Part shown: positions 1 through 10,407 of the stretch, piece by piece
How the letters are laid out: each line of letters begins with the position of its first letter
How positions within the stretch are numbered: position 1 is the first letter of the stretch
Origin: LC029 sp036676475
Lineage (GTDB): Bacteria > Bacillota > Bacilli > Aneurinibacillales > RAOX-1
Assembly: GCA_036676475.1 (NCBI GenBank)
Contig: JAKFCU010000003.1
Coordinates: 28,782 to 92,781 of the forward strand
Reading direction: 5' to 3'
DNA: 64,000 bases
The notes under the pieces: generated by a model
Databases searched by the model: none
The model's input: the letters and a program-made list of their open reading frames with translations, nothing else
What the model was told of the DNA's origin: nothing
Made by a program: the position numbers and the translations under genes

Positions 1-3000
1 CTGTATATCCTGTACGGCTTCATCGGTATCCATGCTAGTGGCTTTCTCTCCTAACGCTTGTTTGATTCCATCTTCTATCAAGCGAGTCCAGTCCACTTGT
101 TTGAGCTCCTTTAAAGAGAGGTTTTCTAAGAGCTGATGAACAATGGTCCCTTTATCCGTTGAAGAAAGGCTTTCTGCTTGTTTGCCGGGTGGACTTTGCA
201 CCGACCGTTGGATCAACTGTTCAAGGTCATACATCCCTTCCACATACTTTAAATAAAACCGTCTTGGACACTCCTTATATTGCTTGAGAGCCGATGCGGA
301 CAAGGAAGGGAGATGTTGAACTTTAGCATCTTCTACTGTAAGACTTTCTTTCCTGAAGGAATCCCCTATAGGCATTAATGGGAAATCTTCTAGATCACTA
401 TCTCCTACCTGTCCCTTATTCTCATACCAATAAAAGAAGTTCATATCCTTCCCGATCTTGGCTACTTTGGGAACATCCATTACCTGATGGTCCAGCTTCA
501 CTACCACCTTCCAATGCGGATCCTCCACACAGTTTTGCTGCAAACAATCATCGAGTGTGGTCCAACCCCAATGAGAAAGAATCATCTTGAGCCAAGAAAA
601 CGGCATTTCATCAACGGTAGGGGATTCCCCTGTCTTTTTCCTTGATTTTATTTTGGAGGTGACGAGGACCAGATGATCCTTCGCCCGCGTCATAGCCACG
701 TATAATAATCGTTTCGCTTCTTGCTTTTCCCGTTCTTCCTCATCATTCCGCAATTGCTGATACATAAACGAACCCGGGGCGTTCATCGCCAAATCCTTCA
801 TCTTGATTCCCAGGCCGATCTCTGGCTGGTACAACACCCTTTGTTGATACAATCTGCTTTTTTTCATGATATCTTTTGATAGCTCAGGCAGGAATACCAC
901 CGGAAATTCAAGGCCTTTGGAGGCGTGTACAGTCATGATGACTACTGCATTTCCCCGATCGGAAATCGCCTCCTCTTGCTCCTTGGCATCGCCTTCCTGA
1001 AGACGTTCCATATGTTGCAGGACATCATAGAGATTATATCCCTTTTGATCGACAAGTTCCCTGATTAACCGCAAGAATTTCTCCACGTTAGCAGTCCTTT
1101 GCTCCCCATTCGGACCTCCCATCAGCACCATCATATACCCAGTATCATGAAGAATGGTGCGCAACAGGGAATACGCACTGTCCCTGCGCTTCCACTCCCT
1201 CCATTGCTGGATCCAATTCCGTGCTTGGACCCAGTTGTCCCATTCTGTCGGATCAAATTCCCATCCTTGCTGGAGCCACTCTTCTTTTGAGAGGTAAAAA
1301 AGGGCGTTGCGCAACGTCTGCTTACGCGTCATTTTGAATAAGGTAATATCGTGTATCTGGGCCATGGGAGATCTCAAAAATCCGAGCAAAGAAACTTCAT
1401 CATCGGTAGTTTCGAGTACGCGAAGAAGGTTGATGATATCCAACACTTCCTGCTTTTGATAAAAATCGCGTCCTCCTATGACCACATAAGGGATGTTATA
1501 TTGTTGAAAAGCTAGTTCGTAAATTTCCAGATTCGTACGGGCTGCCAATAGTATGGAAATATCCTGATAACGCACGGCATGGGCCTCTTCCGCACCATCC
1601 CCTTTACGCCAGACAAGTGTCTCTTCTCCCATCACCATCTCCTTGATACGGCGCGACATCAGCTCTGCTTCCTGCAGGGCTGATTGGATATTCTCCTCAT
1701 CCTGTCCGGGGGTTCCTTCAGCGTCATCCCGCTGTTCCTCGATGGTCGTTTCTGCCTTATACCCCGCACATAACAGCTCCATCATCGGTCCGTTTTTGCT
1801 CTCGCGATGAGGAACTAAGGCTTCATAAGAAGTGAAATAGCTTGGAGACTCAGGCTTTCGCACCATTTCTTGGGCAAACAGTGCATTAATATAGTAAATG
1901 ATCTCTTTTTGGGTTCGGAAGTTGATATCAAGCGGTAGTTTCTGTCCCCCTCGTTCGATGATCTCATCTTCGATTTGATAGAACACTTGAATATCTGCTC
2001 CGCGAAACTTGTAAATCGATTGCTTCCCATCGCCCACGACGAACACATTCATCTTTTTGCCTTTACCGGAGAAGCGATCTATGATCTCTTTTTGAAGAGC
2101 ATTTGTATCCTGAAATTCATCGACCATGATATATTGAATCCTGTTCTGCCATTTTTCACTGACATCCTCTTTCATCAACAGCTCTGCAGCGAGAATTTCC
2201 ATGTCATGAAAATCAACGGATTGATGCTCATCCTTCCGCCTTTTGTAGCGTTGTTCCGCTAGGTTCAGTACATCCTTCATCGCATGAAGAAGCTTTTTGT
2301 AACGCATGGGGTATAGGCATTGAAAAAAGGCACCAAGACAACTCCGAAGCTCTTGGGTTCTTACTTTGATCTGCTCGTTCGTTCGATTTCCCCAATCATT
2401 GGTCTGCAAATCCACCAGAGTTTCCAGCAGGTCATCTTCGATGTCGCCGCTACACCCTTCAAGCAGATGGCGGCATTGATCATATCTGTCCAGCCATTCC
2501 TTCATTTTGGCTAAATATTGAGGGGTTTTTCCCTTCTTTTTCACACTCTCGGATTCGTATTCGTATCGAATGTTCTCAACGGCACCGTCCAGGTAAGCTA
2601 AGCAGGGTTGATATTGCTCCTTCTCTTTTTCTATTCTTTCTTCGGTTTCACGAAGCACTTCCCCCGGAGTCTTGTAATACGTTTTATACATGTGAAAAAG
2701 GATGAGAGCACTTTCTACAATCGCGTTGACACTGCCAAACTGTTCAAATAAGATAACCGCTTGCTCCTTATACTCTTGATCCTCTGCCTGGGATGAGGCT
2801 GCCTTCTCCAAGTATTGGCGAACCGTGGACGTAAATATGTCTCTTTTCAATAATTCTGCTTCCATTCCATCTAGCACCTTGAATTCTGGACTGAGCCCGG
2901 CATCGAGCGGATTGGCTCGAAGAATCTCCGTGCAAAAACCATCGATGGTTGTAATGATGGTCTGGTTAAACTCCTGTTCGCATTGCTCCCAGTATCGTTG

Positions 3001-3270
3001 TTCCTCCGGTACCTCCGCTGACTTGGCCATCTTCTGAATAGCCTTGCGGATTCGGCCTTTCATCTCGCCTGCAGCCTTCTTGGTAAAGGTGATCGCAACG
3101 ATTTGGGAAGGGTGAACATCTTGGCTTAAAATCTCCAGGTAACGTTCAGATAAGACCCATGTTTTCCCTGACCCGGCTCCCGCTGATATCAGCAAATCAC
3201 GCTCCAGCTTGGTGATCGCTTCTCCTTGAAAACCGACCGGCTTAGGATTCTCCCGGATGATTTGAATCAT
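1..3270 (-). CDS. addA: ATP-dependent helicase/nuclease subunit A AddA (3' end outside window)
   Basis: AddA is the UvrD-like helicase and nuclease subunit of the AddAB complex, which processes double-strand DNA breaks for RecA-dependent repair. The frame is open from ATG at 3268-3270 to the left edge (1090 codons), so the C-terminal nuclease domain lies mostly outside. Visible motifs are Walker A GAGSGKT at residues 31-37, Walker B VDEFQDTN near 383-390, GDGKQSIY near 413-420 and motif VI VAMTRAKDH near 858-866. The start overlaps the 3' end of addB by 29 bp, so the two are translationally coupled in one operon. No frameshift was found in the stretches translated. Partial only because of the window border. 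Confidence 0.95.
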   Translation of the reverse strand, partial: MIQIIRENPKPVGFQGEAITKLERDLLISAGAGSGKTWVLSERYLEILSQDVHPSQIVAITFTKKAAGEMKGRIRKAIQKMAKSAEVPEEQRYWEQCEQEFNQTIITTIDGFCTEILRANPLDAGLSPEFKVLDGMEAELLKRDIFTSTVRQYLEKAASSQAEDQEYKEQAVILFEQFGSVNAIVESALILFHMYKTYYKTPGEVLRETEERIEKEKEQYQPCLAYLDGAVENIRYEYESESVKKKGKTPQYLAKMKEWLDRYDQCRHLLEGCSGDIEDDLLETLVDLQTNDWGNRTNEQIKVRTQELRSCLGAFFQCLYPMRYKKLLHAMKDVLNLAEQRYKRRKDEHQSVDFHDMEILAAELLMKEDVSEKWQNRIQYIMVDEFQDTNALQKEIIDRFSGKGKKMNVFVVGDGKQSIYKFRGADIQVFYQIEDEIIERGGQKLPLDINFRTQKEIIYYINALFAQEMVRKPESPSYFTSYEALVPHRESKNGPMMELLCAGYKAETTIEEQRDDAEGTPGQDEENIQSALQEAELMSRRIKEMVMGEETLVWRKGDGAEEAHAVRYQDISILLAARTNLEIYELAFQQYNIPYVVIGGRDFYQKQEVLDIINLLRVLETTDDEVSLLGFLRSPMAQIHDITLFKMTRKQTLRNALFYLSKEEWLQQGWEFDPTEWDNWVQARNWIQQWREWKRRDSAYSLLRTILHDTGYMMVLMGGPNGEQRTANVEKFLRLIRELVDQKGYNLYDVLQHMERLQEGDAKEQEEAISDRGNAVVIMTVHASKGLEFPVVFLPELSKDIMKKSRLYQQRVLYQPEIGLGIKMKDLAMNAPGSFMYQQLRNDEEEREKQEAKRLLYVAMTRAKDHLVLVTSKIKSRKKTGESPTVDEMPFSWLKMILSHWGWTTLDDCLQQNCVEDPHWKVVVKLDHQVMDVPKVAKIGKDMNFFYWYENKGQVGDSDLEDFPLMPIGDSFRKESLTVEDAKVQHLPSLSASALKQYKECPRRFYLKYVEGMYDLEQLIQRSVQSPPGKQAESLSSTDKGTIVHQLLENLSLKELKQVDWTRLIEDGIKQALGEKATSMDTDEAVQDIQ

Positions 3271-6200
3271 GCTGATTCTCCCCCTCGCTGCGAATTTCTT
3301 TATCTCTTAAATAGATCGATTCATGGCGGTAGACAGCAAGATCAGCAAAATAAGGGTTCGTAAAGTGCTTGCTCATTAAGTAAAAGTGACCCGCTTTAAG
3401 CTTTCTAAGCCCTGTTTGGATATCCTTGAGGTGTTCCGTAATCCTCTCCTCAATGTCTTCTATCCCCTTGCTGCCAACTGCAATGAGCTGCTTTAGGGCC
3501 TCGTTCCATAAACCCTTCTTGGTGGTATCGGATGGCTTCAAGCTGTAGTACCCCCCACCTACCATGCGGATTTCCTGATCCTTTTGCTTCATTAGCCACT
3601 TTTTCATGCTATAAAGGTATAAAGGAATCTGATACGTGTACCCATCGCTCAGTTTCCAATAATTCATGTAACGCCCTAAGCTGGACTTATAGTCATAAAT
3701 CACGAAATGACCCTGTTCGTCCATATCGATTCGGTCTATAATTCCATATAGCCAAATCTTGTCTTCTCCTAAATCAATTTGGATCGGCTGTTCATCAGAA
3801 CGCTCGTCCCGGTGATCTCCTTCCCTCATTGGCAGCCCGAACGAAAGCTCCAAATATTGCGGGACAAGGGCACCACCCTTCGCTCTTGCTTTTTCACCTA
3901 ATTCCAACTCCATTTTTAACCATATGTTCAAATCGGCTGCGAGCTTTTCCACCTCCAGCATCCAGATGGCGGAATGCTCATAAATCGTTCCCCTGGCAAA
4001 CAGGTTGGCTTCTTCCCTTAGATATCGGCTCAATTCTTCTTGATAAGCTTGCAACTGATCCCCTGCCAAGACCTCGCCACGATGCTGAGTAAAAAATCGT
4101 CGAAGCACTTCGTGCAGGATATTTCCTTTGTCAACAGGGGAAACATCCTGTTCAAAGGTATCGAGGGGATGAACCCGGAGAATCCGTTTAAAGAAAAACG
4201 TTAACGGACTGGACATATACTCATTGATTTGCGAGACGCTGTAGCAGTGATCATCAGAATAGAGAAGCTCGAGTTCATCCCGGAGTTGTTGATTCTCCTC
4301 GCTGCGCATCCTGTCCTCTTTAGGGTGCTGTAGATACCCATCCCACTTGGAGAAGGCTCCGAATTTTCGTGAATAATCCAAGTGGATGCCCTCTAGAATA
4401 TGCTCATGATTAGCTGGCAGCCAGTCTTTCCGGAACAGGTGATAAAGCCTGTGCGCATCCGCTCTTCCCTTCGCCGCTAACCAGAATCCGTACTCCCGTT
4501 TGGATGATATCCAACTCGTGTCAGGAGCAAAGAAACCTTTCGACTCAGCAAATCTCCATTTATTTTCCTGTTCGCTTGCCCATTCTTCCGGGTAGCATTT
4601 CAATACGGTTTCCAAGTAGGCGGAGACGAGTGCACTTTCATTACTTTTCGGGGAGATGAAGGTGAAAGTCAGTTTTTCTAAAGCTGCCTGGATAGACATA
4701 TGAAAAAATAACAATTCTTTTTCATAATGGTAGTGGCTTGTGGATAAATGACTCATTTCCTTGATTAACGATCTTTCCGTGTCCCCAAGAAGCCAATGCT
4801 CCCTTTGTTTTAAGGGGAACGAGCCTTCATTACAGCCTAAGACATAGACTTCCTTAAATTGCAATCCGCGAGCCGAGGAAGGGTCTAAGCATACCATTCC
4901 TTCTGGATCGCCTTTTTCAATCACTACGGTCTGGTCAAGCCAAAGCTGCTGCCATTCAGCAAGAAATTTGGAATAAGGGAGTTCACGCTGTAATTCATCC
5001 AACAACTTGGCAGAAGCCCTCATTTCCTCTAAGCTTTCGATTAATAGCTGCAAAGCCTGCCAATCTCGCTTCAACCAATTCATCTTTTGATCAGATGGGC
5101 ATCTAGGCTGGTTCAGAATAACTTTCTCTAATTGCAAGGAGGTGATCAGTGAACTTAGTTGTTGGATATGTCCCTCTACCGTACTCCCACGGGAATGAGA
5201 CACCCTTTGATTCAACTCTTGAAACCAATGGATATGGTTTCTGAGATGTTTCTCTTCTTCTCTCCAACGCTCCCGATCCGAATCATCACCGGCTTCCGCT
5301 TGAAGCTTCATCGTACTTTCCATATCTTTCCGGAGGGCACCTATCCAATTGGCCTCCCCTTCCAAAATTCCTTTGCTCTTCATCCAGCGGATCAGTCGCT
5401 GACTTGGTTGATTCTCCCATTGAATAGAGGAGCCGTCCGCAAGCTTCATGAGAAGATCCCGATTCCAATTGGATTCCTTCAGCCACAGCAGGGATTGAAC
5501 TTGCTGGATCAGGGGAACCTCCCTTAATGTACACTCCCTATTTAATTGGATAGGGATATTCTCTTCTTTAGCCAACTCGAGAAGGTATGATTTATATGTA
5601 TCACCGTCCCGCACCATAATGGCAAAATCCCGCGGTTTGAGCAAGGGATTCCTTAAGCGACTTTGCTTCATGAGCTTAAAAACCATTTCCACTTCTTTTT
5701 TTTCTGAAGCGCAAGGAATCATCTCCAAACGCTCTGGCATGGGCAAGATTGATCGCTTAGAGGAAAACAGCACTCCACCTAGTCTCCAAAGGTCGGCATG
5801 CGGTTCCTTGACCTTTTCAAAGGGAATCTCTGTACACCAGTCCTTAGAAAGGGAACTCACCATGTCCCCATACTTCCCTGTTAAATCGACCCGTTCAAAG
5901 CCCCATTCGTGGTGAATCCGTTGCAGCATCTTTTCTAGATAGGAATGCAATCCCTCCCTATATCCGTTCCCCTCCCGAATGTGATGGTCATATCGTTCCT
6001 TCTGGTAGGGAACATAGATTCCAACTTGCTGGATGGACGGCAGGCAAACCAATTGGCGCAATAGTTTGAACTGCAAGGGTGTAAAATCCAAAAACTGATC
6101 AACCCAGACCGTATCGATCTGTTGCAGCCAAGCTGGCAGCAAATCTCCCTTTTCTATGAACGCAATCGCTTTTTCCAATCTCGATTCCGTAGTGAGATAC

Positions 6201-6724
6201 GTAGTTTGATTCCATCGTGAGAGCTGTTCCATTTTCTGCCCGGACAAAATAAACAGCCTGGAAATAGCCTTGAATTTCGGAATTCCATGCGGGTCATTCA
6301 CCATGTCCATCGCTTGCTCCACGGTGAAACCGGAACGTTTCAGTTCCCCCATCATATGGATAAATGCGTTTTTAACCCCCGATTGCTCCAGTTGGGCTTG
6401 AATATCGTTTAGCCCAAACTCCTCTAAAACTTGATCAATTAAATCATCATGTAACCGAAAGAATTCGTAATTAGTAAAGGATTGACTTCCTGGAATAGCA
6501 TGCTCCATAATCTTAAGGGCAATATCATCAAAGCTAAGCAAGTGTAAATTCGGGATTCCTTCCAATTCCTCAAGCAAATATTGTCGGACTTCCTTTAATA
6601 GATTTTGAGTCGGTAATATAAAAAGAAAGGAGGAAGCGCGGTCCTGATCCATTCGCTGCTTGATCTTATTTACCCAAATCTGTCTGGCCATAGGACCAAA
6701 GGGTCCTGTATATAGTTTTTTCAA
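3242..6724 (-). CDS. addB: AddB-type helicase/nuclease subunit B, lacking Walker A and Fe-S cysteines
   Basis: 1160 aa, the usual AddB length, directly upstream of addA. AddB is the second nuclease subunit and the Chi-recognition subunit of AddAB. The C-terminal RecB-like nuclease site is visible as VIYDYKSS (D1011, K1013), with the upstream helix GNILHEVLRRFF. Two classical AddB features are absent. The N-terminus reads YTGPFGPMARQI, with no GxGKS/T Walker A. The cysteines that bind the 4Fe-4S cluster are also missing: SSP stands where ACP/SCP is usual before the nuclease domain, and the tail after GHFY has no cysteine. This recalls the RexB variants of lactic acid bacteria. I infer retained nuclease activity but no iron-sulfur staple and no nucleotide site. 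Confidence 0.9.
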   Translation of the reverse strand: MKKLYTGPFGPMARQIWVNKIKQRMDQDRASSFLFILPTQNLLKEVRQYLLEELEGIPNLHLLSFDDIALKIMEHAIPGSQSFTNYEFFRLHDDLIDQVLEEFGLNDIQAQLEQSGVKNAFIHMMGELKRSGFTVEQAMDMVNDPHGIPKFKAISRLFILSGQKMEQLSRWNQTTYLTTESRLEKAIAFIEKGDLLPAWLQQIDTVWVDQFLDFTPLQFKLLRQLVCLPSIQQVGIYVPYQKERYDHHIREGNGYREGLHSYLEKMLQRIHHEWGFERVDLTGKYGDMVSSLSKDWCTEIPFEKVKEPHADLWRLGGVLFSSKRSILPMPERLEMIPCASEKKEVEMVFKLMKQSRLRNPLLKPRDFAIMVRDGDTYKSYLLELAKEENIPIQLNRECTLREVPLIQQVQSLLWLKESNWNRDLLMKLADGSSIQWENQPSQRLIRWMKSKGILEGEANWIGALRKDMESTMKLQAEAGDDSDRERWREEEKHLRNHIHWFQELNQRVSHSRGSTVEGHIQQLSSLITSLQLEKVILNQPRCPSDQKMNWLKRDWQALQLLIESLEEMRASAKLLDELQRELPYSKFLAEWQQLWLDQTVVIEKGDPEGMVCLDPSSARGLQFKEVYVLGCNEGSFPLKQREHWLLGDTERSLIKEMSHLSTSHYHYEKELLFFHMSIQAALEKLTFTFISPKSNESALVSAYLETVLKCYPEEWASEQENKWRFAESKGFFAPDTSWISSKREYGFWLAAKGRADAHRLYHLFRKDWLPANHEHILEGIHLDYSRKFGAFSKWDGYLQHPKEDRMRSEENQQLRDELELLYSDDHCYSVSQINEYMSSPLTFFFKRILRVHPLDTFEQDVSPVDKGNILHEVLRRFFTQHRGEVLAGDQLQAYQEELSRYLREEANLFARGTIYEHSAIWMLEVEKLAADLNIWLKMELELGEKARAKGGALVPQYLELSFGLPMREGDHRDERSDEQPIQIDLGEDKIWLYGIIDRIDMDEQGHFVIYDYKSSLGRYMNYWKLSDGYTYQIPLYLYSMKKWLMKQKDQEIRMVGGGYYSLKPSDTTKKGLWNEALKQLIAVGSKGIEDIEERITEHLKDIQTGLRKLKAGHFYLMSKHFTNPYFADLAVYRHESIYLRDKEIRSEGENQHDSNHPGES

Positions 6725-6904
6725 TCACTTCACCGTCCTTCTAAAAGGGCATAGTATATTCATTTTATCATAAATGATTGGAAATCGCGGACTTTGAACT
6801 AACAGGGGTAAATTGTTACAATTCGTTTTTTATAAAGGAATTTGTTGAAGATTGACGAAATAAGTAAAGATGAATCGTGTTTGAAATTAAAGGAGTTGTC
6901 TGCC

Positions 6905-9052
6905 TTGTCACGAAACACAAGTGATTTTATTTTTTCTTTAGATATAGGTACGCGCAGTGTGGTAGGTGTTATCTTGAAGCTGCAAGAAAACTCGATCACC
7001 ATAATCGATGTGGAAATAGCTGAACATCTTGAACGTTCCATGCTAGATGGACAAATCCACGATGTATCGGAAGTTTGCAAGGTTATCACCCAGGTGAAGG
7101 ATCGCTTAGCTGAACGAAACGGCCCTTTGCAAGAAGTATCCGTCGCTGCAGCAGGGCGATCATTAAAAACGAAACGAGTGCATTTGGAGAAATCTATTTC
7201 AGGAATCGCCTTATTGACCAAGGATGACGTTCTTAGCTTGGAGCTTTCCGCCATTCAGGAAGCGCAGAAACAACTGGCTGACGATCATGCTGCTTCAGAT
7301 TTTCACCACTATTATTGTGTGGGATACAGTGTGGTCAACTATTATTTGGACAGGGATATTATAGGGAATCTCGTCGATCAGCGAGGTCAGCTGGCTGAAG
7401 TGGATATTATAGCCACCTTTCTGCCAAGGGTCGTTGTGGACTCTTTGATGACCGCCTTGAACCGAGCTGATTTGCAAATGAAAACCTTGACCTTGGAGCC
7501 CATTGCAGCTATCCATGTTCTCATTCCACCTTCCATGCGAAAATTGAACATTGCCCTTGTCGATATCGGAGCAGGCACCTCGGATATTGCCCTAACTGCG
7601 GAAGGTACCATTACAGCTTATGGCATGGTCCCCATTGCAGGCGATGAAATAACAGAAGCATTGAGTCAGGCCTATTTAATGGATTTTTACGAGGCCGAAC
7701 AAGTAAAGCGAAAACTACAAGCCGAACAACCTGTATCCTTCACCGACATTCTTGGGATGGAATATACGCTGGAAGCTACCGAGATCGTCGAGAATATCCA
7801 GACAGAAGTCGAGCGATTGGCAGGAGAGATTTCTGCGAAGATCCTTGAATTAAATGGAAAACCACCCCAAGCGGTCATGCTCATCGGAGGAGGCAGCTTG
7901 ACTCCGACTTTATCTCAACATTTGGCCGATCGTCTTCATTTGCCGGCAGCCAGAGTAGCTGTAAGGGGTACGGAGGCCATCAAAAATCTGACCGGTATAG
8001 ACGCCCTAAAAGGGCCAGAATTTGTAACTCCCATAGGCATCGCCGTGGCTGCCCAAAGCCACCCGATTAAATATTTGACGGTTTGGTTAAACGGAGATGA
8101 GGTGCGAATCTTTGATTTAAAAAGGATTCAAGTCGGCGATGTCCTTTTGCATGCCGGGTTAGATATCAAAAAGCTTCGGGGCAGAGTGGGGATGGCGATT
8201 ACGGTTCAGGTGAACGGAAAAGTCAAATTCATTCCGGGGACCTTAGGGACTCTCCCTACAATCACTGTAAACCATCAGCCAGCCCATTTTGACACCATGA
8301 TCTCCAATCATGATAGGATTCAGATCGAGCCCGGAACAGATGGGGAAGATGCTCATGTTTTGGTACAGGACTTAATCGAAGAAATTGGCACTTTGGATGT
8401 TTATATCCATGACATCCTCTATTCCCTGCCACCCCAATTTTTACGCAATGGACAACCTTGTAAGATGTCAGAACAAGTAAAGGATCGAGACCAAATCCAG
8501 ATTCGTTTGCCACATACCCTGGAGGCAGTGATCTCTTCAGCGAAGCAAGAAGCCTTGCTCGAACTTACAAAAATAAACTATACGTTGAACGACCAGCATA
8601 AGACCATCGTGTTGGATCAACTGGAGCTATCCATTAACGGCAAGGAAGCACAGCTCTCGAGTGTGATCACTCAAGGAGACCACATCAAGATCCATAAAAC
8701 AACAAAGGAAAAACCACCTATTCAATCCTTAGTACCTGATGAACAGATGGTAGCCATTTTTACCACGGTGACTTTTAATGGTGAACCACTTCAACTCCCC
8801 GTCGTTCAAACCGATTTTTGGGTAAACGGTCAGCCTGTAACAGCAGAACAAAGAATCGAAGACGGAGATGAATTAGTTATCCAAACAAGCACCCAATCCA
8901 ATCCAATCTATAGTGATATCTTTCGTTATAGTCCGATCGAAGCAGCCAAGCCAAGTGGCGCTAGCAAAATGAAAACCTTGGTCAATGGCAAACCCGTTGA
9001 CTTTAGTAAGGAACTAAAGGAAGGCGATCGGGTTGAACTCATTTGGGAATGA
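6905..9052 (+). CDS. FtsA/PilM-like actin-fold ATPase with C-terminal small-domain repeats
   Basis: About 715 aa from TTG at 6905, chosen because AAAGGAG lies 9 bases upstream; the frame is open from 6842 but that start has no ribosome binding site. The N-terminal half is an actin/Hsp70-fold ATPase of the FtsA/PilM type: phosphate-1 SLDIGTRSVVG (residues 11-21), phosphate-2 ALVDIGAGTSDIAL near 217-230, and adenosine motif LIGGGSLTP near 327-335. From about residue 380 on there are repeated units of the form NGxx...GDxIxI, ending in VNGKPVDFSKELKEGDRVEL. True FtsA is about 420 aa and sits with ftsZ, so this is a long paralogue of unknown role. A membrane-associated division or envelope scaffold is possible. 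The next gene starts almost at its end. Confidence 0.82.
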   Translation: MSRNTSDFIFSLDIGTRSVVGVILKLQENSITIIDVEIAEHLERSMLDGQIHDVSEVCKVITQVKDRLAERNGPLQEVSVAAAGRSLKTKRVHLEKSISGIALLTKDDVLSLELSAIQEAQKQLADDHAASDFHHYYCVGYSVVNYYLDRDIIGNLVDQRGQLAEVDIIATFLPRVVVDSLMTALNRADLQMKTLTLEPIAAIHVLIPPSMRKLNIALVDIGAGTSDIALTAEGTITAYGMVPIAGDEITEALSQAYLMDFYEAEQVKRKLQAEQPVSFTDILGMEYTLEATEIVENIQTEVERLAGEISAKILELNGKPPQAVMLIGGGSLTPTLSQHLADRLHLPAARVAVRGTEAIKNLTGIDALKGPEFVTPIGIAVAAQSHPIKYLTVWLNGDEVRIFDLKRIQVGDVLLHAGLDIKKLRGRVGMAITVQVNGKVKFIPGTLGTLPTITVNHQPAHFDTMISNHDRIQIEPGTDGEDAHVLVQDLIEEIGTLDVYIHDILYSLPPQFLRNGQPCKMSEQVKDRDQIQIRLPHTLEAVISSAKQEALLELTKINYTLNDQHKTIVLDQLELSINGKEAQLSSVITQGDHIKIHKTTKEKPPIQSLVPDEQMVAIFTTVTFNGEPLQLPVVQTDFWVNGQPVTAEQRIEDGDELVIQTSTQSNPIYSDIFRYSPIEAAKPSGASKMKTLVNGKPVDFSKELKEGDRVELIWE

Positions 9053-9095
9053 AAATAACAAGGATGGTCAGGCTGTCCTTAGAAGGCTGGAACCG

Positions 9096-10388
9096 ATGAA
9101 AATAAAACTGATTCGCAGACTTTTGATTATCCGTTTAGCCCTTTCTTTTGTATTCGATTATTGGAAAATATGCCGTCTGAACAGAAAGCTTCAGGGTATG
9201 CAGCTAGAAACCGAAGTGAATCACATCTGTGCCCAAGCGGGCAAGCGGATGCGTCTTACCGCTTTTCGACTAAAAGGAATTATCGTCAAAATCGGGCAAT
9301 TTCTAAGTATGCGAGAGGATTTGCTTCCTCAAGCCTTTACTGAGCAGTTGACTGAGCTTCAGGATGCTATGCCCGCTGCTCCTTTCCGGTCTGTTCACTC
9401 CATTATTGAGCAAGAATTAAATCAGAAAATCCAAGCCGTGTTTAGCAGCTTTGATGAAAATGCAGTTGCCGCAGCCTCCCTTGCTCAAGTTCATAAAGCC
9501 GTACTACTGAATGGAACGAAAGTAGCTGTAAAGGTTCTGCGACCAGGCATGGAAAAAATGGCCCAAGCGGATTTAGACTCCCTTGGCCTTGTCGCAAAAA
9601 TAACCCAGCGGATTCCCTCATTAAGCCGCAAGATGAACTTTGTTGAACTCCATCAACAATTTACTGAGACAATCCATCGGGAATTAGATTTTGGGCAAGA
9701 ACTTTTTCATCTTCAACGGATCGAAGACATGTTTTCTAAAGATCAACGTTTGAAAGTTCCCAAAGCTTATCAGGAATACTGTTCCCGTCGTCTCCTCGTG
9801 CTGGAATACGTAGAAGGAGCACGCATAACCGACAAGAGGACACTAGCAGCATGGAAAGTGGATGGCTTGTCCATGGCAGAAACCTTGCTTGAAGCTTATT
9901 TACGTCAGCTTTTTCTTTATGGATTTATCCATGTTGATCCTCATCCAGGCAATTTGCTTATCTTGCCTGATCATCGCCTATGCATGTTGGATTTTGGCAT
10001 GATTCATGAACTGACAACGAATGAAGTTAAGACGATACGATTGCTTTTACAAAGTTTCCTTTTTCATGATATAGATGGAATCTTATCGGCTTTGGAGCAA
10101 TTAGGCTATCTTCATCCCGACGCCAATCGTGAGCAGCTTAGGAACAATTTTTCTCAGATACATGACTGTAAACAACTAAATATAGCTAAACTTAAAATGT
10201 TATTACAGAACAGCCCGCTCAAACTTCGGGCCAAATATATGTTTCTCCTTCGAGGAACCGGACTCCTCAAAAGCTCTTTGACCCTAATGGCCCCCCATGC
10301 GGATTTGTTCAATCTGCTGCTAAAAGTTGGACCGTCTGTGTTCATGACTCCGGCTGAAGATAAAGAGGATGAAAGCGCCCTGACTTGA
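9096..10388 (+). CDS. ABC1/UbiB (AarF) family atypical kinase
   Basis: About 430 aa. The frame is open from TTG 9033, overlapping the previous gene, but ATG 9096 has AGAAGG about 9 bases upstream and gives the usual start MKIKLIRRLL. UbiB-family signatures are present: KIGQ (KxGQ motif) in IVKIGQFLSMREDLLP, the Ala-rich nucleotide loop AAASLAQVHKA, the catalytic HVDPHPGNLL and metal-binding LDFGMIHEL. In proteobacteria the family supports ubiquinone synthesis; in Firmicutes the substrate is unknown, with roles in isoprenoid lipid handling suggested. It is probably co-transcribed with the FtsA-like gene. The terminator follows at once. Confidence 0.88.
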   Translation: MKIKLIRRLLIIRLALSFVFDYWKICRLNRKLQGMQLETEVNHICAQAGKRMRLTAFRLKGIIVKIGQFLSMREDLLPQAFTEQLTELQDAMPAAPFRSVHSIIEQELNQKIQAVFSSFDENAVAAASLAQVHKAVLLNGTKVAVKVLRPGMEKMAQADLDSLGLVAKITQRIPSLSRKMNFVELHQQFTETIHRELDFGQELFHLQRIEDMFSKDQRLKVPKAYQEYCSRRLLVLEYVEGARITDKRTLAAWKVDGLSMAETLLEAYLRQLFLYGFIHVDPHPGNLLILPDHRLCMLDFGMIHELTTNEVKTIRLLLQSFLFHDIDGILSALEQLGYLHPDANREQLRNNFSQIHDCKQLNIAKLKMLLQNSPLKLRAKYMFLLRGTGLLKSSLTLMAPHADLFNLLLKVGPSVFMTPAEDKEDESALT

Positions 10389-10407
10389 TCAGTGCGTTTT
10401 TTTTTTG
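10373..10407 (+). terminator. Rho-independent terminator after the UbiB-family gene
   Basis: GCCCTGA pairs with TCAGTGC (one mismatch) across a CTTGA loop, overlapping the stop codon, and a run of ten T follows. Confidence 0.7.

Noticed and set aside
3829..4092. Plus-strand open frames inside addB and addA
   Set aside because: Shadows of the long minus-strand genes: no ribosome binding sites, and the minus frames carry clear family motifs.
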